From assembly GCF_003240585.1 (NCBI RefSeq), contig NZ_PCDP01000001.1, positions 248,001 through 312,000 on the forward strand: a DNA stretch of 64,000 bases, read 5' to 3'. Positions within the stretch are counted from its first letter, which is position 1. Each line of letters starts with the position of its first letter. Below the pieces are notes generated by a model. It ran no database searches. It had not been told where the DNA came from and saw nothing but the letters and a program-made list of their open reading frames with translations. The position numbers were made by a program, and so were the translations under genes. The DNA is from Arminella tubonensis. Its GTDB lineage: Bacteria; Pseudomonadota; Alphaproteobacteria; Rhizobiales; Rhizobiaceae. Below are positions 45,341 to 54,077 of this stretch, piece by piece.

Positions 45341-45849
45341 AGGCTCGAATGATCACCACAATCACACTGGCCGCAACTCTCGCGCTCGCGGGCTGCCAGC
45401 GGCAGGCGGACGACGGTCCGACTGAGCTTAGCGGCCGGCTTTTCGTTTTCAACTACCGCGTCTCGGCTGCGAGCTACATGATCGTGCTCAAGAAGAAGGC
45501 GCCGATCCCGGAGGGAAGCTTTGCCGTCGCCGAGTTCGAGAACCCGATGGGCGGCGACCCGATCATCGTCAAGGAGAAGATCTTTCCCTTCTGGGACAAG
45601 ATCACGCTGGAAAGCCCCGATATCCATTGCGTCCGCAAGGATCGCCCCTACTCGGTCTCGATCACGCTGGTCGATGCCTCGGGCAAGACGATCCAGACCA
45701 TCAAGACCCAGGTCAAATCCGATCTCGACCAATCGGTGCTGGCCGCCAAGCCGCTGGTTGTCGGGCCGGTCTACACGAAGAATCCCGACGTCTTCAAATC
45801 GGATGGCACCGCCGATTTTTCGCCCGACGCCGCCTGCCCGGCAGCCTGA
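45337..45849 (+). CDS. Lipoprotein of unknown function
   Basis: 170 residues with a lipoprotein signal peptide; the lipobox LALAGC puts the lipidated cysteine near residue 20. The mature part (LFVFNYRVSAASYMIVLKKKAPIPEGS, FENPMGGDPIIVKEKIFPFWDKITLESPDIHCVRKDRPYSVSITL) looks like a small beta-sandwich with one or two cysteines (HCV, ACP). Not a recognised family. The start at ATG 45337 overlaps the CGNR stop by 4 nt, so it is co-translated with that regulator. A function linked to the CGNR regulon is plausible but unproven. Confidence 0.8.
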   Translation: MKARMITTITLAATLALAGCQRQADDGPTELSGRLFVFNYRVSAASYMIVLKKKAPIPEGSFAVAEFENPMGGDPIIVKEKIFPFWDKITLESPDIHCVRKDRPYSVSITLVDASGKTIQTIKTQVKSDLDQSVLAAKPLVVGPVYTKNPDVFKSDGTADFSPDAACPAA

Positions 45850-45860
45850 AACAGGCATAG

Positions 45861-45890
45861 AAAAAGCCGGGACGCGAACGACCCGGCTTT
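45861..45890. terminator. Bidirectional rho-independent terminator
   Basis: AAAAAGCCGGG (45861-45871) pairs with CCCGGCTTT (45882-45890) around a 10-nt loop. It lies between the lipoprotein gene and the convergent ndk. The A-run gives a T-run on the minus strand, so it should act best for ndk. Confidence 0.85.
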
Positions 45891-45896
45891 CATGAT

Positions 45897-45934
45897 TCAA
45901 TTCAATGCGTTCAGCCGACGGGCTGACGAATTGA
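45897..45934. repeat. Nested inverted repeat just after ndk
   Basis: TCAATTC (45897-45903) pairs with GAATTGA (45928-45934). Inside, TCAGCC (45911-45916) pairs with GGCTGA (45921-45926) around GACG. It begins one base beyond the ndk stop (45936-45938). It may stabilise the ndk mRNA 3' end or work with the terminator at 45861-45890. Confidence 0.45.
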
Positions 45935-45935
45935 T

Positions 45936-46358
45936 TCAGCCAACGATCTCGGTGCCCGAGAACCAGTAGGCAATTTCTTCGGCCGCTGTTTCCGGAGCGT
46001 CGGAACCATGAACCGAGTTCTCGCCGATCGACAGAGCATGGATCTTGCGGATCGTGCCTTCGGCAGCGTTTGCCGGGTTGGTCGCGCCCATGACGTCGCG
46101 GTTCTTAAGGATGGCGCCTTCGCCCTGGAGAACCTGGACGACCGTCGGGCCGGAGGTCATGGATTCAACGAGTTCGCCGAAGAAAGGGCGATCCTTGTGA
46201 ACGGCGTAGAAACCTTCGGCTTCGCGCTTGCTCATCCAGACGCGCTTGGAGGCGACGACGCTGAGGCCGGCATCTTCGAGAATCTTGGTGATGGCGCCCG
46301 TCAGGTTGCGCTTGGTTGCGTCCGGCTTGATCATCGAAAACGTACGTTCAATCGCCAT
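45936..46358 (-). CDS. ndk: Nucleoside diphosphate kinase
   Basis: Transfers the gamma-phosphate of ATP to nucleoside diphosphates. 140 residues from ATG 46358 ([18 protein letters not shown]), the family length. The phosphohistidine is in the [20 protein letters not shown] segment near the C-terminus (H in VHGSD), and [14 protein letters not shown] completes the site. The frame is open further upstream but lacks homology. The hairpins at 45861-45934 end its transcription. Confidence 0.97.
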   Translation of the reverse strand: MAIERTFSMIKPDATKRNLTGAITKILEDAGLSVVASKRVWMSKREAEGFYAVHKDRPFFGELVESMTSGPTVVQVLQGEGAILKNRDVMGATNPANAAEGTIRKIHALSIGENSVHGSDAPETAAEEIAYWFSGTEIVG

Positions 46359-46658
46359 GGGAAAATCCTTTGTTTCACTTGAAAAGTGGGGGGTCTTTAC
46401 CCGCCCTGTAGGCTGAAAACAAGGGGCATGCGCCAATTTCACGCTGATGTCACAGTCCGAAGCAGCCGCAGCGACGGGCGGCCCAGGCAAAGGCGAACAA
46501 TCGCCCAAACTGCAACCTGGCATTAACCTCGCCCGTAGATTGAACCCGAAAATGGGTTCGATATCGACACATGTTTATCCAGTTTTAACTGCCGTGATTG
46601 CAAACCTTGCAGAAAGGACGCGGCAGCAACGGCGGCCGAGGTAGATCAGGGGTCAGTG
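46359..46658. other. 300-bp intergenic region between divergent genes
   Basis: Promoters for ndk (minus) and the GGDEF gene (plus) are expected here. A 6-bp stem (GAACCC/GGGTTC, loop GAAAAT) lies at 46542-46559, without a T-run. The A/T-rich stretch at about 46560-46600 could contain the GGDEF-gene promoter. No gene was found. Confidence 0.45.
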
Positions 46659-47720
46659 ATGAAACAATCTCAGGCGAGCGCAGTCGCGCATCCGGCAAGT
46701 CATGGTTCGAGCCCGCCGGCCGACCTGCAGAAGATTGGCCAATACATGGCGAAACTGAAGGTTCAAGGTCTGCCGCGCAACTACCAGCTTTTCCACGAAG
46801 CCCTCTTCGGCCACGAGCGTGAGATCGGCGTTGAAATTGCATCGCTCGGCCTCAATCCATCGCAGTCCATGCTCGACAAGATCGGCCTGAAGTATCGGCT
46901 GGTCAGCCATTGCGGCCTCGTTGCGGAGAAATCGCAGACCGATGCGGCGCAGATGCTGCGCGAGGTCGCCGAACAATTGGCGGAGGGTCTGCAGAAGAAG
47001 CGGGGCTTTGCGCGCGCGGTCGAATCCGTGTCTCAATCCGTAACCGAAGAATCCAACCAGAGTTTTGCAACTTTCGTTGCCGAGATGGATTTTCTCAACG
47101 CGTCGCTCACCAACCTGATGCTCTATGAAACGGAACTCACGGAGAAGCTGAAGGACGGAATGGAACGGCTGGAGACCCTCGAAAAGGGTCAGGCCGCCAT
47201 GCGCGCTGCCACGATTACCGACCGCATTACCGGCCTGCCCAACCAGATGGCCCTCGCCCATCGCATGGCCGACCTTTACGAGAGCGACGGCGGCGCGGCC
47301 GCAACGGCACTACTGCTGGTCGACATCGACGATTTCCGGGCATTCAACACCAAATACGGCCCGCAGCCGGCAAACCAGATGCTGAAGAAGCTCGGCACCG
47401 TGTTTCGCAACGCGATCAAGAAGCACGATTTCGTTGCACGCATGGGCGGCGATGACTTCGGCTTTCTCTTTTCCGGCGTCGATGCACATGATGCGCTGGC
47501 AATCGCCAAGCGGCTCCGCGCGTCGGTTGAAGAGAACCTGGTCTATGTGACCTCCGACAGAGCCGACCCGGGCAAGCTTACTGTCTCCATCGGCATAGCG
47601 CTCAGTAGCGATGCCAGTTCCGCCTCACATCTGATGGCTCATGCCGAGGCGACGCTCGCCGCTGCGCAGAGCAACCGCCGGCAGCCGATTCAACTGTTCA
47701 CACACGAAATGCGCCGTTAG
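46659..47720 (+). CDS. GGDEF-domain protein with variant GGDDF active site
   Basis: 353 residues from ATG 46659. The N-terminal half (1-185) is helical with a probable coiled coil (ETELTEKLKDGMERLETLEKGQAAM) and no membrane segment, so the protein is cytoplasmic. The C-terminal GGDEF domain has DRITGLPNQMALA, LLLVDIDDFRAFNTKYG and the active site RMGGDDFGFLFSG (263-267 GGDDF). The metal-binding Glu of GGDEF is Asp, and no RxxD inhibitory site precedes it (KKHD is there). It may be a weak cyclase, a c-di-GMP-independent signalling domain, or inactive. Confidence 0.85.
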   Translation: MKQSQASAVAHPASHGSSPPADLQKIGQYMAKLKVQGLPRNYQLFHEALFGHEREIGVEIASLGLNPSQSMLDKIGLKYRLVSHCGLVAEKSQTDAAQMLREVAEQLAEGLQKKRGFARAVESVSQSVTEESNQSFATFVAEMDFLNASLTNLMLYETELTEKLKDGMERLETLEKGQAAMRAATITDRITGLPNQMALAHRMADLYESDGGAAATALLLVDIDDFRAFNTKYGPQPANQMLKKLGTVFRNAIKKHDFVARMGGDDFGFLFSGVDAHDALAIAKRLRASVEENLVYVTSDRADPGKLTVSIGIALSSDASSASHLMAHAEATLAAAQSNRRQPIQLFTHEMRR

Positions 47721-47815
47721 AACGGGCTTGCGTTGCACGCGTGCAATGCAGCAAAGATCTGATGTGTTGCTGCATCACACTTGCCTTCCTCGTCGAGTTC
47801 GGCCAAAACCGCCCG

Positions 47816-49708
47816 ATGATCACCCTGAACAACATTTCAGCCCGCATTGCCGGGCGTCTTCTCATCGACCAGGCGAACTTGGCGCTTCCGGCCGGCATCA
47901 AGGCTGGCTTCGTCGGCAAGAACGGCGCCGGGAAATCCACGCTCTTCAAGATCATCACCGGCGACATGGAAAGCGAGACGGGCTCCGTCTCCATCCCCAA
48001 GAACGCTCGTATCGGTCAGGTCGCCCAGGAAGCGCCGGGAACCGAAGAGCCTTTGATCGAGATCGTCCTCAAGGCCGACAAGGAGCGAGAGTCGCTTCTG
48101 GCCGAAGCCGAGACGGCCACCGAGCCGCATCGTATCGCCGACATCCACATGCGGCTTGCCGATATCGGCGCGCATTCCGCGGAATCCCGGGCTGCCAGCA
48201 TTCTTGCCGGCCTCGGCTTCGATGCGGAAGCGCAGTTGCGTCCCGCCTCGAGCTTTTCCGGTGGTTGGCGCATGCGTGTCGCGCTCGCGGCCGTGCTGTT
48301 TTCCGAACCGGACCTGCTGCTGCTCGACGAGCCGACGAACTATCTCGACCTTGAAGGCACGCTGTGGCTGGAAGACTATATCAGCCGCTATCCGCATACC
48401 GTCATCATCATCAGCCATGACCGCGACCTGCTCAACACGGCCGTCAACGCGATCGTTCATCTCGACCAGCAGAAGCTGACCTTCTATCGCGGCTCGTACG
48501 ATCAGTTCGAGCGGCAGCGCGCCGAAGCCAACGAATTGCAGACCAAGGCCAAGGTGAAGAACGACGCGGCCCGCAAACATCTCCAGGCGTTCATCGACCG
48601 CTTCAAGGCCAAGGCATCGAAAGCCCGCCAGGCGCAATCGCGCGTCAAGGCGCTGGAGCGCATGGGCACAGTGTCTTCCGTCATCGAGGATCACGTCCAG
48701 GGCTTCAAGTTCCCCGATCCCGAAAAGGAAGCCGCCTCCCCGATCATCGCAATCGAGAACGGTTCGGTCGGCTATACGCCCGGCAAGCCTATCCTTGAGC
48801 ATCTGACGCTGCGTATCGATACCGACGACCGTATCGCGCTGCTCGGCTCGAACGGCAATGGCAAGTCGACCTTCGCCAAATTCATTTCGGGCAGGCTCGA
48901 TGGTTCGCCCGGTTCGGTAAAGGTGGCGCCGAGCCTGAAGATCGGCTTCTTCGCGCAACATCAGCTCGACGATCTTATTCCCGAACATACCGCCGTCGAG
49001 CATGTGCGCCGGCGGATGCCTGGTGCGACCGAAGGCAAGGTACGGGCCCGCGTCGCCCAGATGGGCCTTGCGACCGCGAAGATGGAAACGGCCGCCAAGG
49101 ATCTCTCGGGCGGCGAGAAGGCCCGACTTCTGATGGGGCTTGCGGCCTTCGACGCGCCGAACCTGCTCATCCTCGACGAACCGACGAACCATCTTGATAT
49201 CGACAGCCGTAATGCGCTGATCCAGGCGCTCAACGAATATTCCGGCGCTGTCATCCTGATCTCGCATGATCGCCACCTGATCGAAGCAACAGCCGACCGC
49301 CTATGGCTCGTCAAGGACGGGACCGTCACCAATTATGACGGCGACCTTGAAGACTACCGCAATGTCATCGTTGCCGGCGCCAGGAGCAAGGGCGGCAAGG
49401 GCAAAGGCAATGGCAGCGGCGAAGACAATCGCAGCAAGGCCGAGCAGCGGAAGGCCAATGCCGACAAGCGCGCCGCCTTCGCGCCCTTGAAGAAAAAGAT
49501 CAACGATATCGAATCCTTGACGCAGAAACTGCAGAAACAGATTCAGCTTCTCGACAAAGAACTTGAAGACCAGGACATCTACGAAAAATTCCCTGATAAG
49601 GCCGCCGCCAAGGTCAAGGAACGCGCCGACGTGATCGCAAAACTTGCCAAGGCCGAAGCGCATTGGATGGAGTTGGCCGACGAGTACGAAAGTGCCATGG
49701 CGGGCTGA
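47816..49708 (+). CDS. ABC-F family ATPase (Uup/EttA-like)
   Basis: 630-residue soluble twin-ATPase acting on ribosomes. Domain 1: Walker A GKNGAGKSTL, signature SSFSGGWRMRVALA, Walker B LLLLDEPTNYLDLEG. A P-site tRNA-interaction linker with charged helices (RQRAEANELQTKAKVKNDAARKHLQ) follows. Domain 2: GSNGNGKSTF, DLSGGEKARL, LLILDEPTNHLDID. The C-terminal tail is a Lys/Gly-rich linker plus a coiled coil, as in Uup. Start: ATG 47816 (MITLNNISARI). No transmembrane partner, as expected for ABC-F. The subfamily (EttA, Uup, YheS) is not certain. Confidence 0.9.
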   Translation: MITLNNISARIAGRLLIDQANLALPAGIKAGFVGKNGAGKSTLFKIITGDMESETGSVSIPKNARIGQVAQEAPGTEEPLIEIVLKADKERESLLAEAETATEPHRIADIHMRLADIGAHSAESRAASILAGLGFDAEAQLRPASSFSGGWRMRVALAAVLFSEPDLLLLDEPTNYLDLEGTLWLEDYISRYPHTVIIISHDRDLLNTAVNAIVHLDQQKLTFYRGSYDQFERQRAEANELQTKAKVKNDAARKHLQAFIDRFKAKASKARQAQSRVKALERMGTVSSVIEDHVQGFKFPDPEKEAASPIIAIENGSVGYTPGKPILEHLTLRIDTDDRIALLGSNGNGKSTFAKFISGRLDGSPGSVKVAPSLKIGFFAQHQLDDLIPEHTAVEHVRRRMPGATEGKVRARVAQMGLATAKMETAAKDLSGGEKARLLMGLAAFDAPNLLILDEPTNHLDIDSRNALIQALNEYSGAVILISHDRHLIEATADRLWLVKDGTVTNYDGDLEDYRNVIVAGARSKGGKGKGNGSGEDNRSKAEQRKANADKRAAFAPLKKKINDIESLTQKLQKQIQLLDKELEDQDIYEKFPDKAAAKVKERADVIAKLAKAEAHWMELADEYESAMAG

Positions 49709-49789
49709 AATTCAGCCTGCTCTAAACTGATCATTAACCATAATCGGAAAATATGCGCTCAACTTTCAATGACATGTTGAGCGCGTCCG

Positions 49790-50686
49790 ATGTATTCTCG
49801 CCTTTTGCTGGCAGGCCTAGCACTTACCCTTTCGCTTGCCGGCTGTGCAACCAAACCCGCCGGCGAGGCTTCCCTGAAGACCGCCTACGCAGCAACGCCG
49901 CCGCTTCAAAAGCCGCTCGACGCCAACGATCCCGTGGCAATGCGGCCGGATCAATGGAAGAGCGGCGAGAACGCCGGTCTTGACATGACGGCCACCCATT
50001 CAATCCCGGGGACACATCATCTGGCCGGGCGCACGATGACCGTGTCGTCGTTGCATGATATACAGCTCGCCGACAAGGAAGTGATCCTCACCTTCGACGA
50101 CGGCCCAATGCCCGGCAAGACCGATCGGATCCTCGCAACGCTCGACCAGTTCGGCGTCAAGGCGGCCTTCATGATGGTCGGCGAGATGGCCGCGGCGCAT
50201 CCGGAGATCGCCAAGCGCGTGCTTGCCGACGGCGACACCATCGGCAGCCACACCTATCGCCACCCCGATCTCGACAAGATGAGCTTCGACCTTGCCGTGG
50301 CCGAGATCGAGCACGGCGAAACTGCCGTCTCGAAGGCAGTGGGCACCGATGTCAACTTCTTCCGGTTCCCCTATCTTGCCGATTCGAAGCGCCTGCGGGC
50401 AGCCGTCGCCATGCGCGATATGGTGGTGATGGACGTCGACATCGACAGCAAGGACTATTTCAGCATCAAGCCGGCTGCCGTCATGCAGCGGACCATGGAT
50501 CTGCTGCACAAGCGCGGCCGCGGTATCATCCTGATGCACGATATCCACCAGCGCACCGCCGCGATGCTGCCCACGCTGCTGACGCGCCTCGAAAACGAGG
50601 GCTACAAGGTGGTAACGCTGCAGTATCAGCGCCCGCAGGCTCCGAGCAACGTCGTCGCCATGGCCGAAATCCACGAGATTCGCTGA
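49790..50686 (+). CDS. Polysaccharide deacetylase lipoprotein
   Basis: 298 residues. Lipobox LSLAGC with the lipid cysteine at about residue 19, so it is likely anchored in the periplasm. The NodB-type deacetylase motifs are in order: TFDDGP (metal Asp), GSHTYRHPDL (two metal-binding His), RFPY and IILMHDIHQR. It removes N- or O-acetyl groups from a polymer such as peptidoglycan, chitooligosaccharide or exopolysaccharide. ATG 49790. The upstream gap contains TTAACCAT (49734-49741), identical in a 13-mer to 39405-39417. No nod-gene context. Confidence 0.9.
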   Translation: MYSRLLLAGLALTLSLAGCATKPAGEASLKTAYAATPPLQKPLDANDPVAMRPDQWKSGENAGLDMTATHSIPGTHHLAGRTMTVSSLHDIQLADKEVILTFDDGPMPGKTDRILATLDQFGVKAAFMMVGEMAAAHPEIAKRVLADGDTIGSHTYRHPDLDKMSFDLAVAEIEHGETAVSKAVGTDVNFFRFPYLADSKRLRAAVAMRDMVVMDVDIDSKDYFSIKPAAVMQRTMDLLHKRGRGIILMHDIHQRTAAMLPTLLTRLENEGYKVVTLQYQRPQAPSNVVAMAEIHEIR

Positions 50687-50809
50687 TAGCTTGCCTTCGC
50701 CCGACGGCAAACCCACATGCAATGCATCCGCCGAGCCAGCTTGCCTCCGCGGATGCATTTTGCTTTGATCCGGCCTGCTCGAAATCTTCCTTTGTTCAAC
50801 GGATATTCC

Positions 50810-52864
50810 ATGAATTTGCATCTTGAACGAGACGACGATCCGCGGACATTGCTGTTTGTCGCAGAGAGAAACGCGCTGTCCGACCGGGCCTTGATCACGC
50901 CGGAATTCGAAGCCGACAAAAACGCGATCAAGGCAATGATCGAGCGCGATGACCGGCTGATCTATGCGGTGCGCCGGGGGAAATGGCTGTTCGACTTTCG
51001 CCGCAGCCAAGGCAATCCGCTCGGCGTGTGGCAAAGATTGCCGGCGGAGCTTTCGCCGGTACCGTCGGCACCATGGGAGCCGGTGTTCGATCTCGATGCT
51101 TTTTGCGCATCGGAGGGCAAACGCTGGATCTGGCGGGGTGCGGTCACCTGTCCCTGGGAGCCGACGCTGGTGCTTCTATGCCTTTCCGACGGCGGTTCCG
51201 ATCTCGTGCGTTTGTTGGAGTTCGATTGCGAAACGAAAAGCTTCGTCGCCGGTGGCTTCGACACGCCGCCGGTTCGCGCGCACGCGACTTGGCTCAGCCG
51301 CGACGAGATCGCCTATTTCGGCTCGATCGATCGCTTCTCCGCCACGCAGTCGGGGTGGCCGCGGGTTGGGCGGAAGCTCAAGCGCGGTCAGGATCCCGCT
51401 GACGCGCCGATCCTTTTCGAGGCCGCCGATACCGACGTTTACGGCGCCTGCACGATCGTCGATCTTCCCAATAGCCCGGAGCCGAGCCCAGAGCTCATCC
51501 GCATCTTCATAACAGGCCACGATATCGGCAGCTGCAGCGCCTATATCGAGGACGCGGACGCCACATTGCGACGCATCGATCTTCCGAGGGATATCGATCT
51601 CCAGATCAATCACCGCCATTGCCTCTGGCTTGCGAAGACCGACGAGCGGGTCGGTGCCGGCAGCCTGATCCTGCAGCAGCTTCCGCGGCGGCCCTTCGAG
51701 ACCGATGGCGCGCAGCCACGGGTGCTGTTTGCTCCTGGAGACCGGCAATCCGTGCAGCAATTCATGCTGATGCGCGAATGGTGCGTCTTCGTGATCTCGG
51801 ACAATCTGCGGCCGCGCCTCTTCGTACTCGATCTTGCAATGCCGGACGCCGACATCCGCGAGATCGCCCTTCCCGAGAACCTGCAGACAGTGCAGGCGCG
51901 CCCGCTCCATGCCGATCTGAACCTCGGCGACGACACGCTTCAGGTCTATGGCGAGGGCTTCCTGCAGCCATCCGCCAGCTTTCAGCTGAACCTCTCCGAC
52001 CGAGGCAAGCCACTGGAACTCTTGCCCGTCGCTGAAGCGCCGGCCTATTTCGACGCGACTGATATGACGTCCGAGCTGCTGGAAGCGACCTCCGAAGACG
52101 GGACGAAGGTGCCCTATCGGATCGTACTGCCGCGGGACTGGACGAGAGGCGAACTGCCGGTGCTGCTCTACGGCTATGGCGGTTTCGATGTTTCCCTGCA
52201 GCCGCAGTATTCCGGCGTCACCGGTCGCTGGCTCGAACAGGGCGGCGCCTATGTGCAGGCCTATATCCGCGGCGGCGGCGAGCTCGGGCCGAACTGGCAC
52301 CGCACAGCCAAGGGTCATGGGCGGCATCGGGCTTTCGCAGATTTTGCCGCGGTCGCGCGGGATCTCGTGGCGCGCGGCTTCACGACACCGTCCCGGATCG
52401 CCTGCAACGGCGGCAGCAATGGCGGACTGCTGACTGGCGTGATGCTGACGCGCTACCCGCAAGATTTCGGTGCCGTCTGGTGCCAAGTGCCGGTGCTCGA
52501 CATGAGCCGCTTCCATCTCTTTCCTGCGGGCAAGGCCTGGATGGACGAATACGGAAATCCCGACGAGCCGGCCGATCTCGACTACCTGCTGTCCTATTCA
52601 CCGCTGCACAACGTCAAGCAGACTGCCGAGATCAGCTATCCGCCGATCTATATCGAAAGTTCCAGCAACGACGATCGCGTTCATCCTTCGCATGCGCGGC
52701 GTTTTGCTGCGCGGCTCGAAGAAGCGGGGCACCATCCGCTGTTTCACGAATTCGGATCGGGTGGTCATGGGGGCGACGGCGATACCGCTGAGCGCGCGGC
52801 GCGGGTCGCCATGGGCTACAGCTTCCTGAGGCGGACGATTGTGAAGCCTGGCGAGCAAGGATGA
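50810..52864 (+). CDS. S9A family prolyl oligopeptidase/oligopeptidase B-like
   Basis: 684-residue serine peptidase from ATG 50810. The N-terminal part (about 1-400) is a seven-bladed propeller that restricts the substrate to short peptides. The C-terminal alpha/beta hydrolase has the nucleophile S536 in NGGSNGG, an Asp in SSNDDRVHPSHA and a His in FGSGGHGGDGD. No signal peptide, so it is cytosolic. It cleaves after Pro or basic residues depending on subgroup, not decidable here. Divergence in the propeller (LTDERVGAGS-type loops) is high. It stands after the deacetylase gene with a 123-bp gap. Confidence 0.9.
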   Translation: MNLHLERDDDPRTLLFVAERNALSDRALITPEFEADKNAIKAMIERDDRLIYAVRRGKWLFDFRRSQGNPLGVWQRLPAELSPVPSAPWEPVFDLDAFCASEGKRWIWRGAVTCPWEPTLVLLCLSDGGSDLVRLLEFDCETKSFVAGGFDTPPVRAHATWLSRDEIAYFGSIDRFSATQSGWPRVGRKLKRGQDPADAPILFEAADTDVYGACTIVDLPNSPEPSPELIRIFITGHDIGSCSAYIEDADATLRRIDLPRDIDLQINHRHCLWLAKTDERVGAGSLILQQLPRRPFETDGAQPRVLFAPGDRQSVQQFMLMREWCVFVISDNLRPRLFVLDLAMPDADIREIALPENLQTVQARPLHADLNLGDDTLQVYGEGFLQPSASFQLNLSDRGKPLELLPVAEAPAYFDATDMTSELLEATSEDGTKVPYRIVLPRDWTRGELPVLLYGYGGFDVSLQPQYSGVTGRWLEQGGAYVQAYIRGGGELGPNWHRTAKGHGRHRAFADFAAVARDLVARGFTTPSRIACNGGSNGGLLTGVMLTRYPQDFGAVWCQVPVLDMSRFHLFPAGKAWMDEYGNPDEPADLDYLLSYSPLHNVKQTAEISYPPIYIESSSNDDRVHPSHARRFAARLEEAGHHPLFHEFGSGGHGGDGDTAERAARVAMGYSFLRRTIVKPGEQG

Positions 52865-52963
52865 GCATAAAGCCATCGGTGGCCGAAAGCTCGCCTTGTC
52901 CCTAGGCTGCTTTCTGCTAAAACAGCGCCGATAAATCATACTTTAACAACCGAGCGAAGCACC

Positions 52964-53890
52964 ATGTCCCCCATCAATCTCGCCATCGTCGGCGTCGGCA
53001 AGATCGTCCGCGACCAGCACTTGCCCTCGATCGCCGCCAATCCGGATTTCAAGCTGATTGCGACTGCCAGCCGCCACGGCACGGTCGACGGCATCGAAAG
53101 CTTCACCGCCATTGAGGACATGCTGAAAGCCGTTCCCGCGATCGACGCCGTGTCGCTCTGCATGCCACCGCAGTATCGCTACGAGGCAGCGCACAAGGCG
53201 CTTTCGGCCGGAAAGCACGTCTTCCTCGAAAAGCCGCCGGGTGCAACGCTCAGCGAGGTGGCTGACCTCGAAGACTTGGCGAAATCGAAGGGCGTGTCGC
53301 TGTTTGCCAGCTGGCATTCTCGCTACGCGCCGGCCGTAGAGGCGGCCAAGTCGTTCCTCGGCTCAACGAAAATCAACAGCGTCCATGTCATCTGGAAGGA
53401 AGACGTCCGTCACTGGCATCCGAACCAGGAATGGATATGGCAGGCGGGCGGTCTCGGCGTATTCGATCCTGGTATCAACGCGCTCTCGATCGTCACCCAC
53501 ATCCTGCCGAAGGCCATCTTCCTCACCGGCGCGACGCTGGAATTCCCGGAGAATCGCGACGCGCCGATCGCAGCCGACCTGCATTTCAAGAACGCCGACG
53601 ACCTGCCGATTCACGCCGAGTTCGACTGGCGCCAGACCGGCAAGCAGAGCTGGGATATCGTGGCCGAAACCGATGCGGGACAGATGGTTCTGGCCGACGG
53701 GGGCGCCAAGCTCACGATCAACGGTGAATTGAAGTCGTCGGAGCCGGAACAGGAATATCCGTCGCTCTACCGCCGCTTCGCCGAGATCGTCAAGGCAGGC
53801 ACATCCGACGTCGACCTCGCCCCGCTCCGCCACGTCGCCGACGCCTTCATGCTCGGCCGCCGCAAGTTCGTGGAAGCGTTCCACGATTGA
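52964..53890 (+). CDS. Gfo/Idh/MocA oxidoreductase, D-galactose 1-dehydrogenase-like
   Basis: 308-residue NAD(P)-dependent sugar oxidoreductase. The Rossmann fold is AIVGVGKIVRDQHLPSI near the N-terminus, and the conserved lysine is in HVFLEKPPG (EKP motif). The C-terminal alpha/beta domain has WIWQAGGLGVFDPGINAL, where the Asp/Asn and a downstream His (H-I-L-P) act in catalysis. Length and overall sequence resemble Pseudomonas galactose 1-dehydrogenase, which oxidises D-galactose (and other aldoses) to the lactone. Substrate assignment is tentative. A terminator follows. Confidence 0.85.
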   Translation: MSPINLAIVGVGKIVRDQHLPSIAANPDFKLIATASRHGTVDGIESFTAIEDMLKAVPAIDAVSLCMPPQYRYEAAHKALSAGKHVFLEKPPGATLSEVADLEDLAKSKGVSLFASWHSRYAPAVEAAKSFLGSTKINSVHVIWKEDVRHWHPNQEWIWQAGGLGVFDPGINALSIVTHILPKAIFLTGATLEFPENRDAPIAADLHFKNADDLPIHAEFDWRQTGKQSWDIVAETDAGQMVLADGGAKLTINGELKSSEPEQEYPSLYRRFAEIVKAGTSDVDLAPLRHVADAFMLGRRKFVEAFHD

Positions 53891-53916
53891 GCCGAAAGCG
53901 CCGTTCGGCAACGCGA

Positions 53917-53944
53917 AAGGCCCGGTTATCCAGCCGGGCCTTTT
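53917..53944. terminator. Rho-independent terminator
   Basis: AAGGCCCGG (53917-53925) pairs with CCGGGCCTT (53934-53942) around an 8-nt loop and is followed by a T-run (TTTT to 53944). It ends the dehydrogenase gene. It lies immediately left of the RIME-like repeat. Confidence 0.9.
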
Positions 53945-53973
53945 GTATTCAGGGCCATTTGAGCGGCAGCCTC

Positions 53974-54077
53974 TAGAGCATTTCCGCTTTTCTTCGAATC
54001 GCGAAAACGTTCTAGCTCTTTGTCTTTACGCAATTCCGGACGCAAAACCGCTGTGCACTTTTGCTGGAATTGCTCTA
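53974..54077. repeat. RIME-like dispersed intergenic repeat
   Basis: A 104-bp element with terminal inverted repeats TAGAGCA (53974-53980) and TGCTCTA (54071-54077), extending imperfectly inward (TAGAGCATTTCCGC against its partner TAGAGCAATTCCAGC). Interior blocks such as CGCAATTCCGGACGCAAAAC match my memory of rhizobial intergenic mosaic elements (RIME-type). No coding content. The right end supplies the holC stop codon (TAG), so the element inserted at or formed the gene boundary. Confidence 0.7.

Noticed and set aside
47837..49276. Open frame (479 codons) opposite the ABC-F gene
   Set aside because: Shadow of the real gene; composition is that of reverse-complemented codons.
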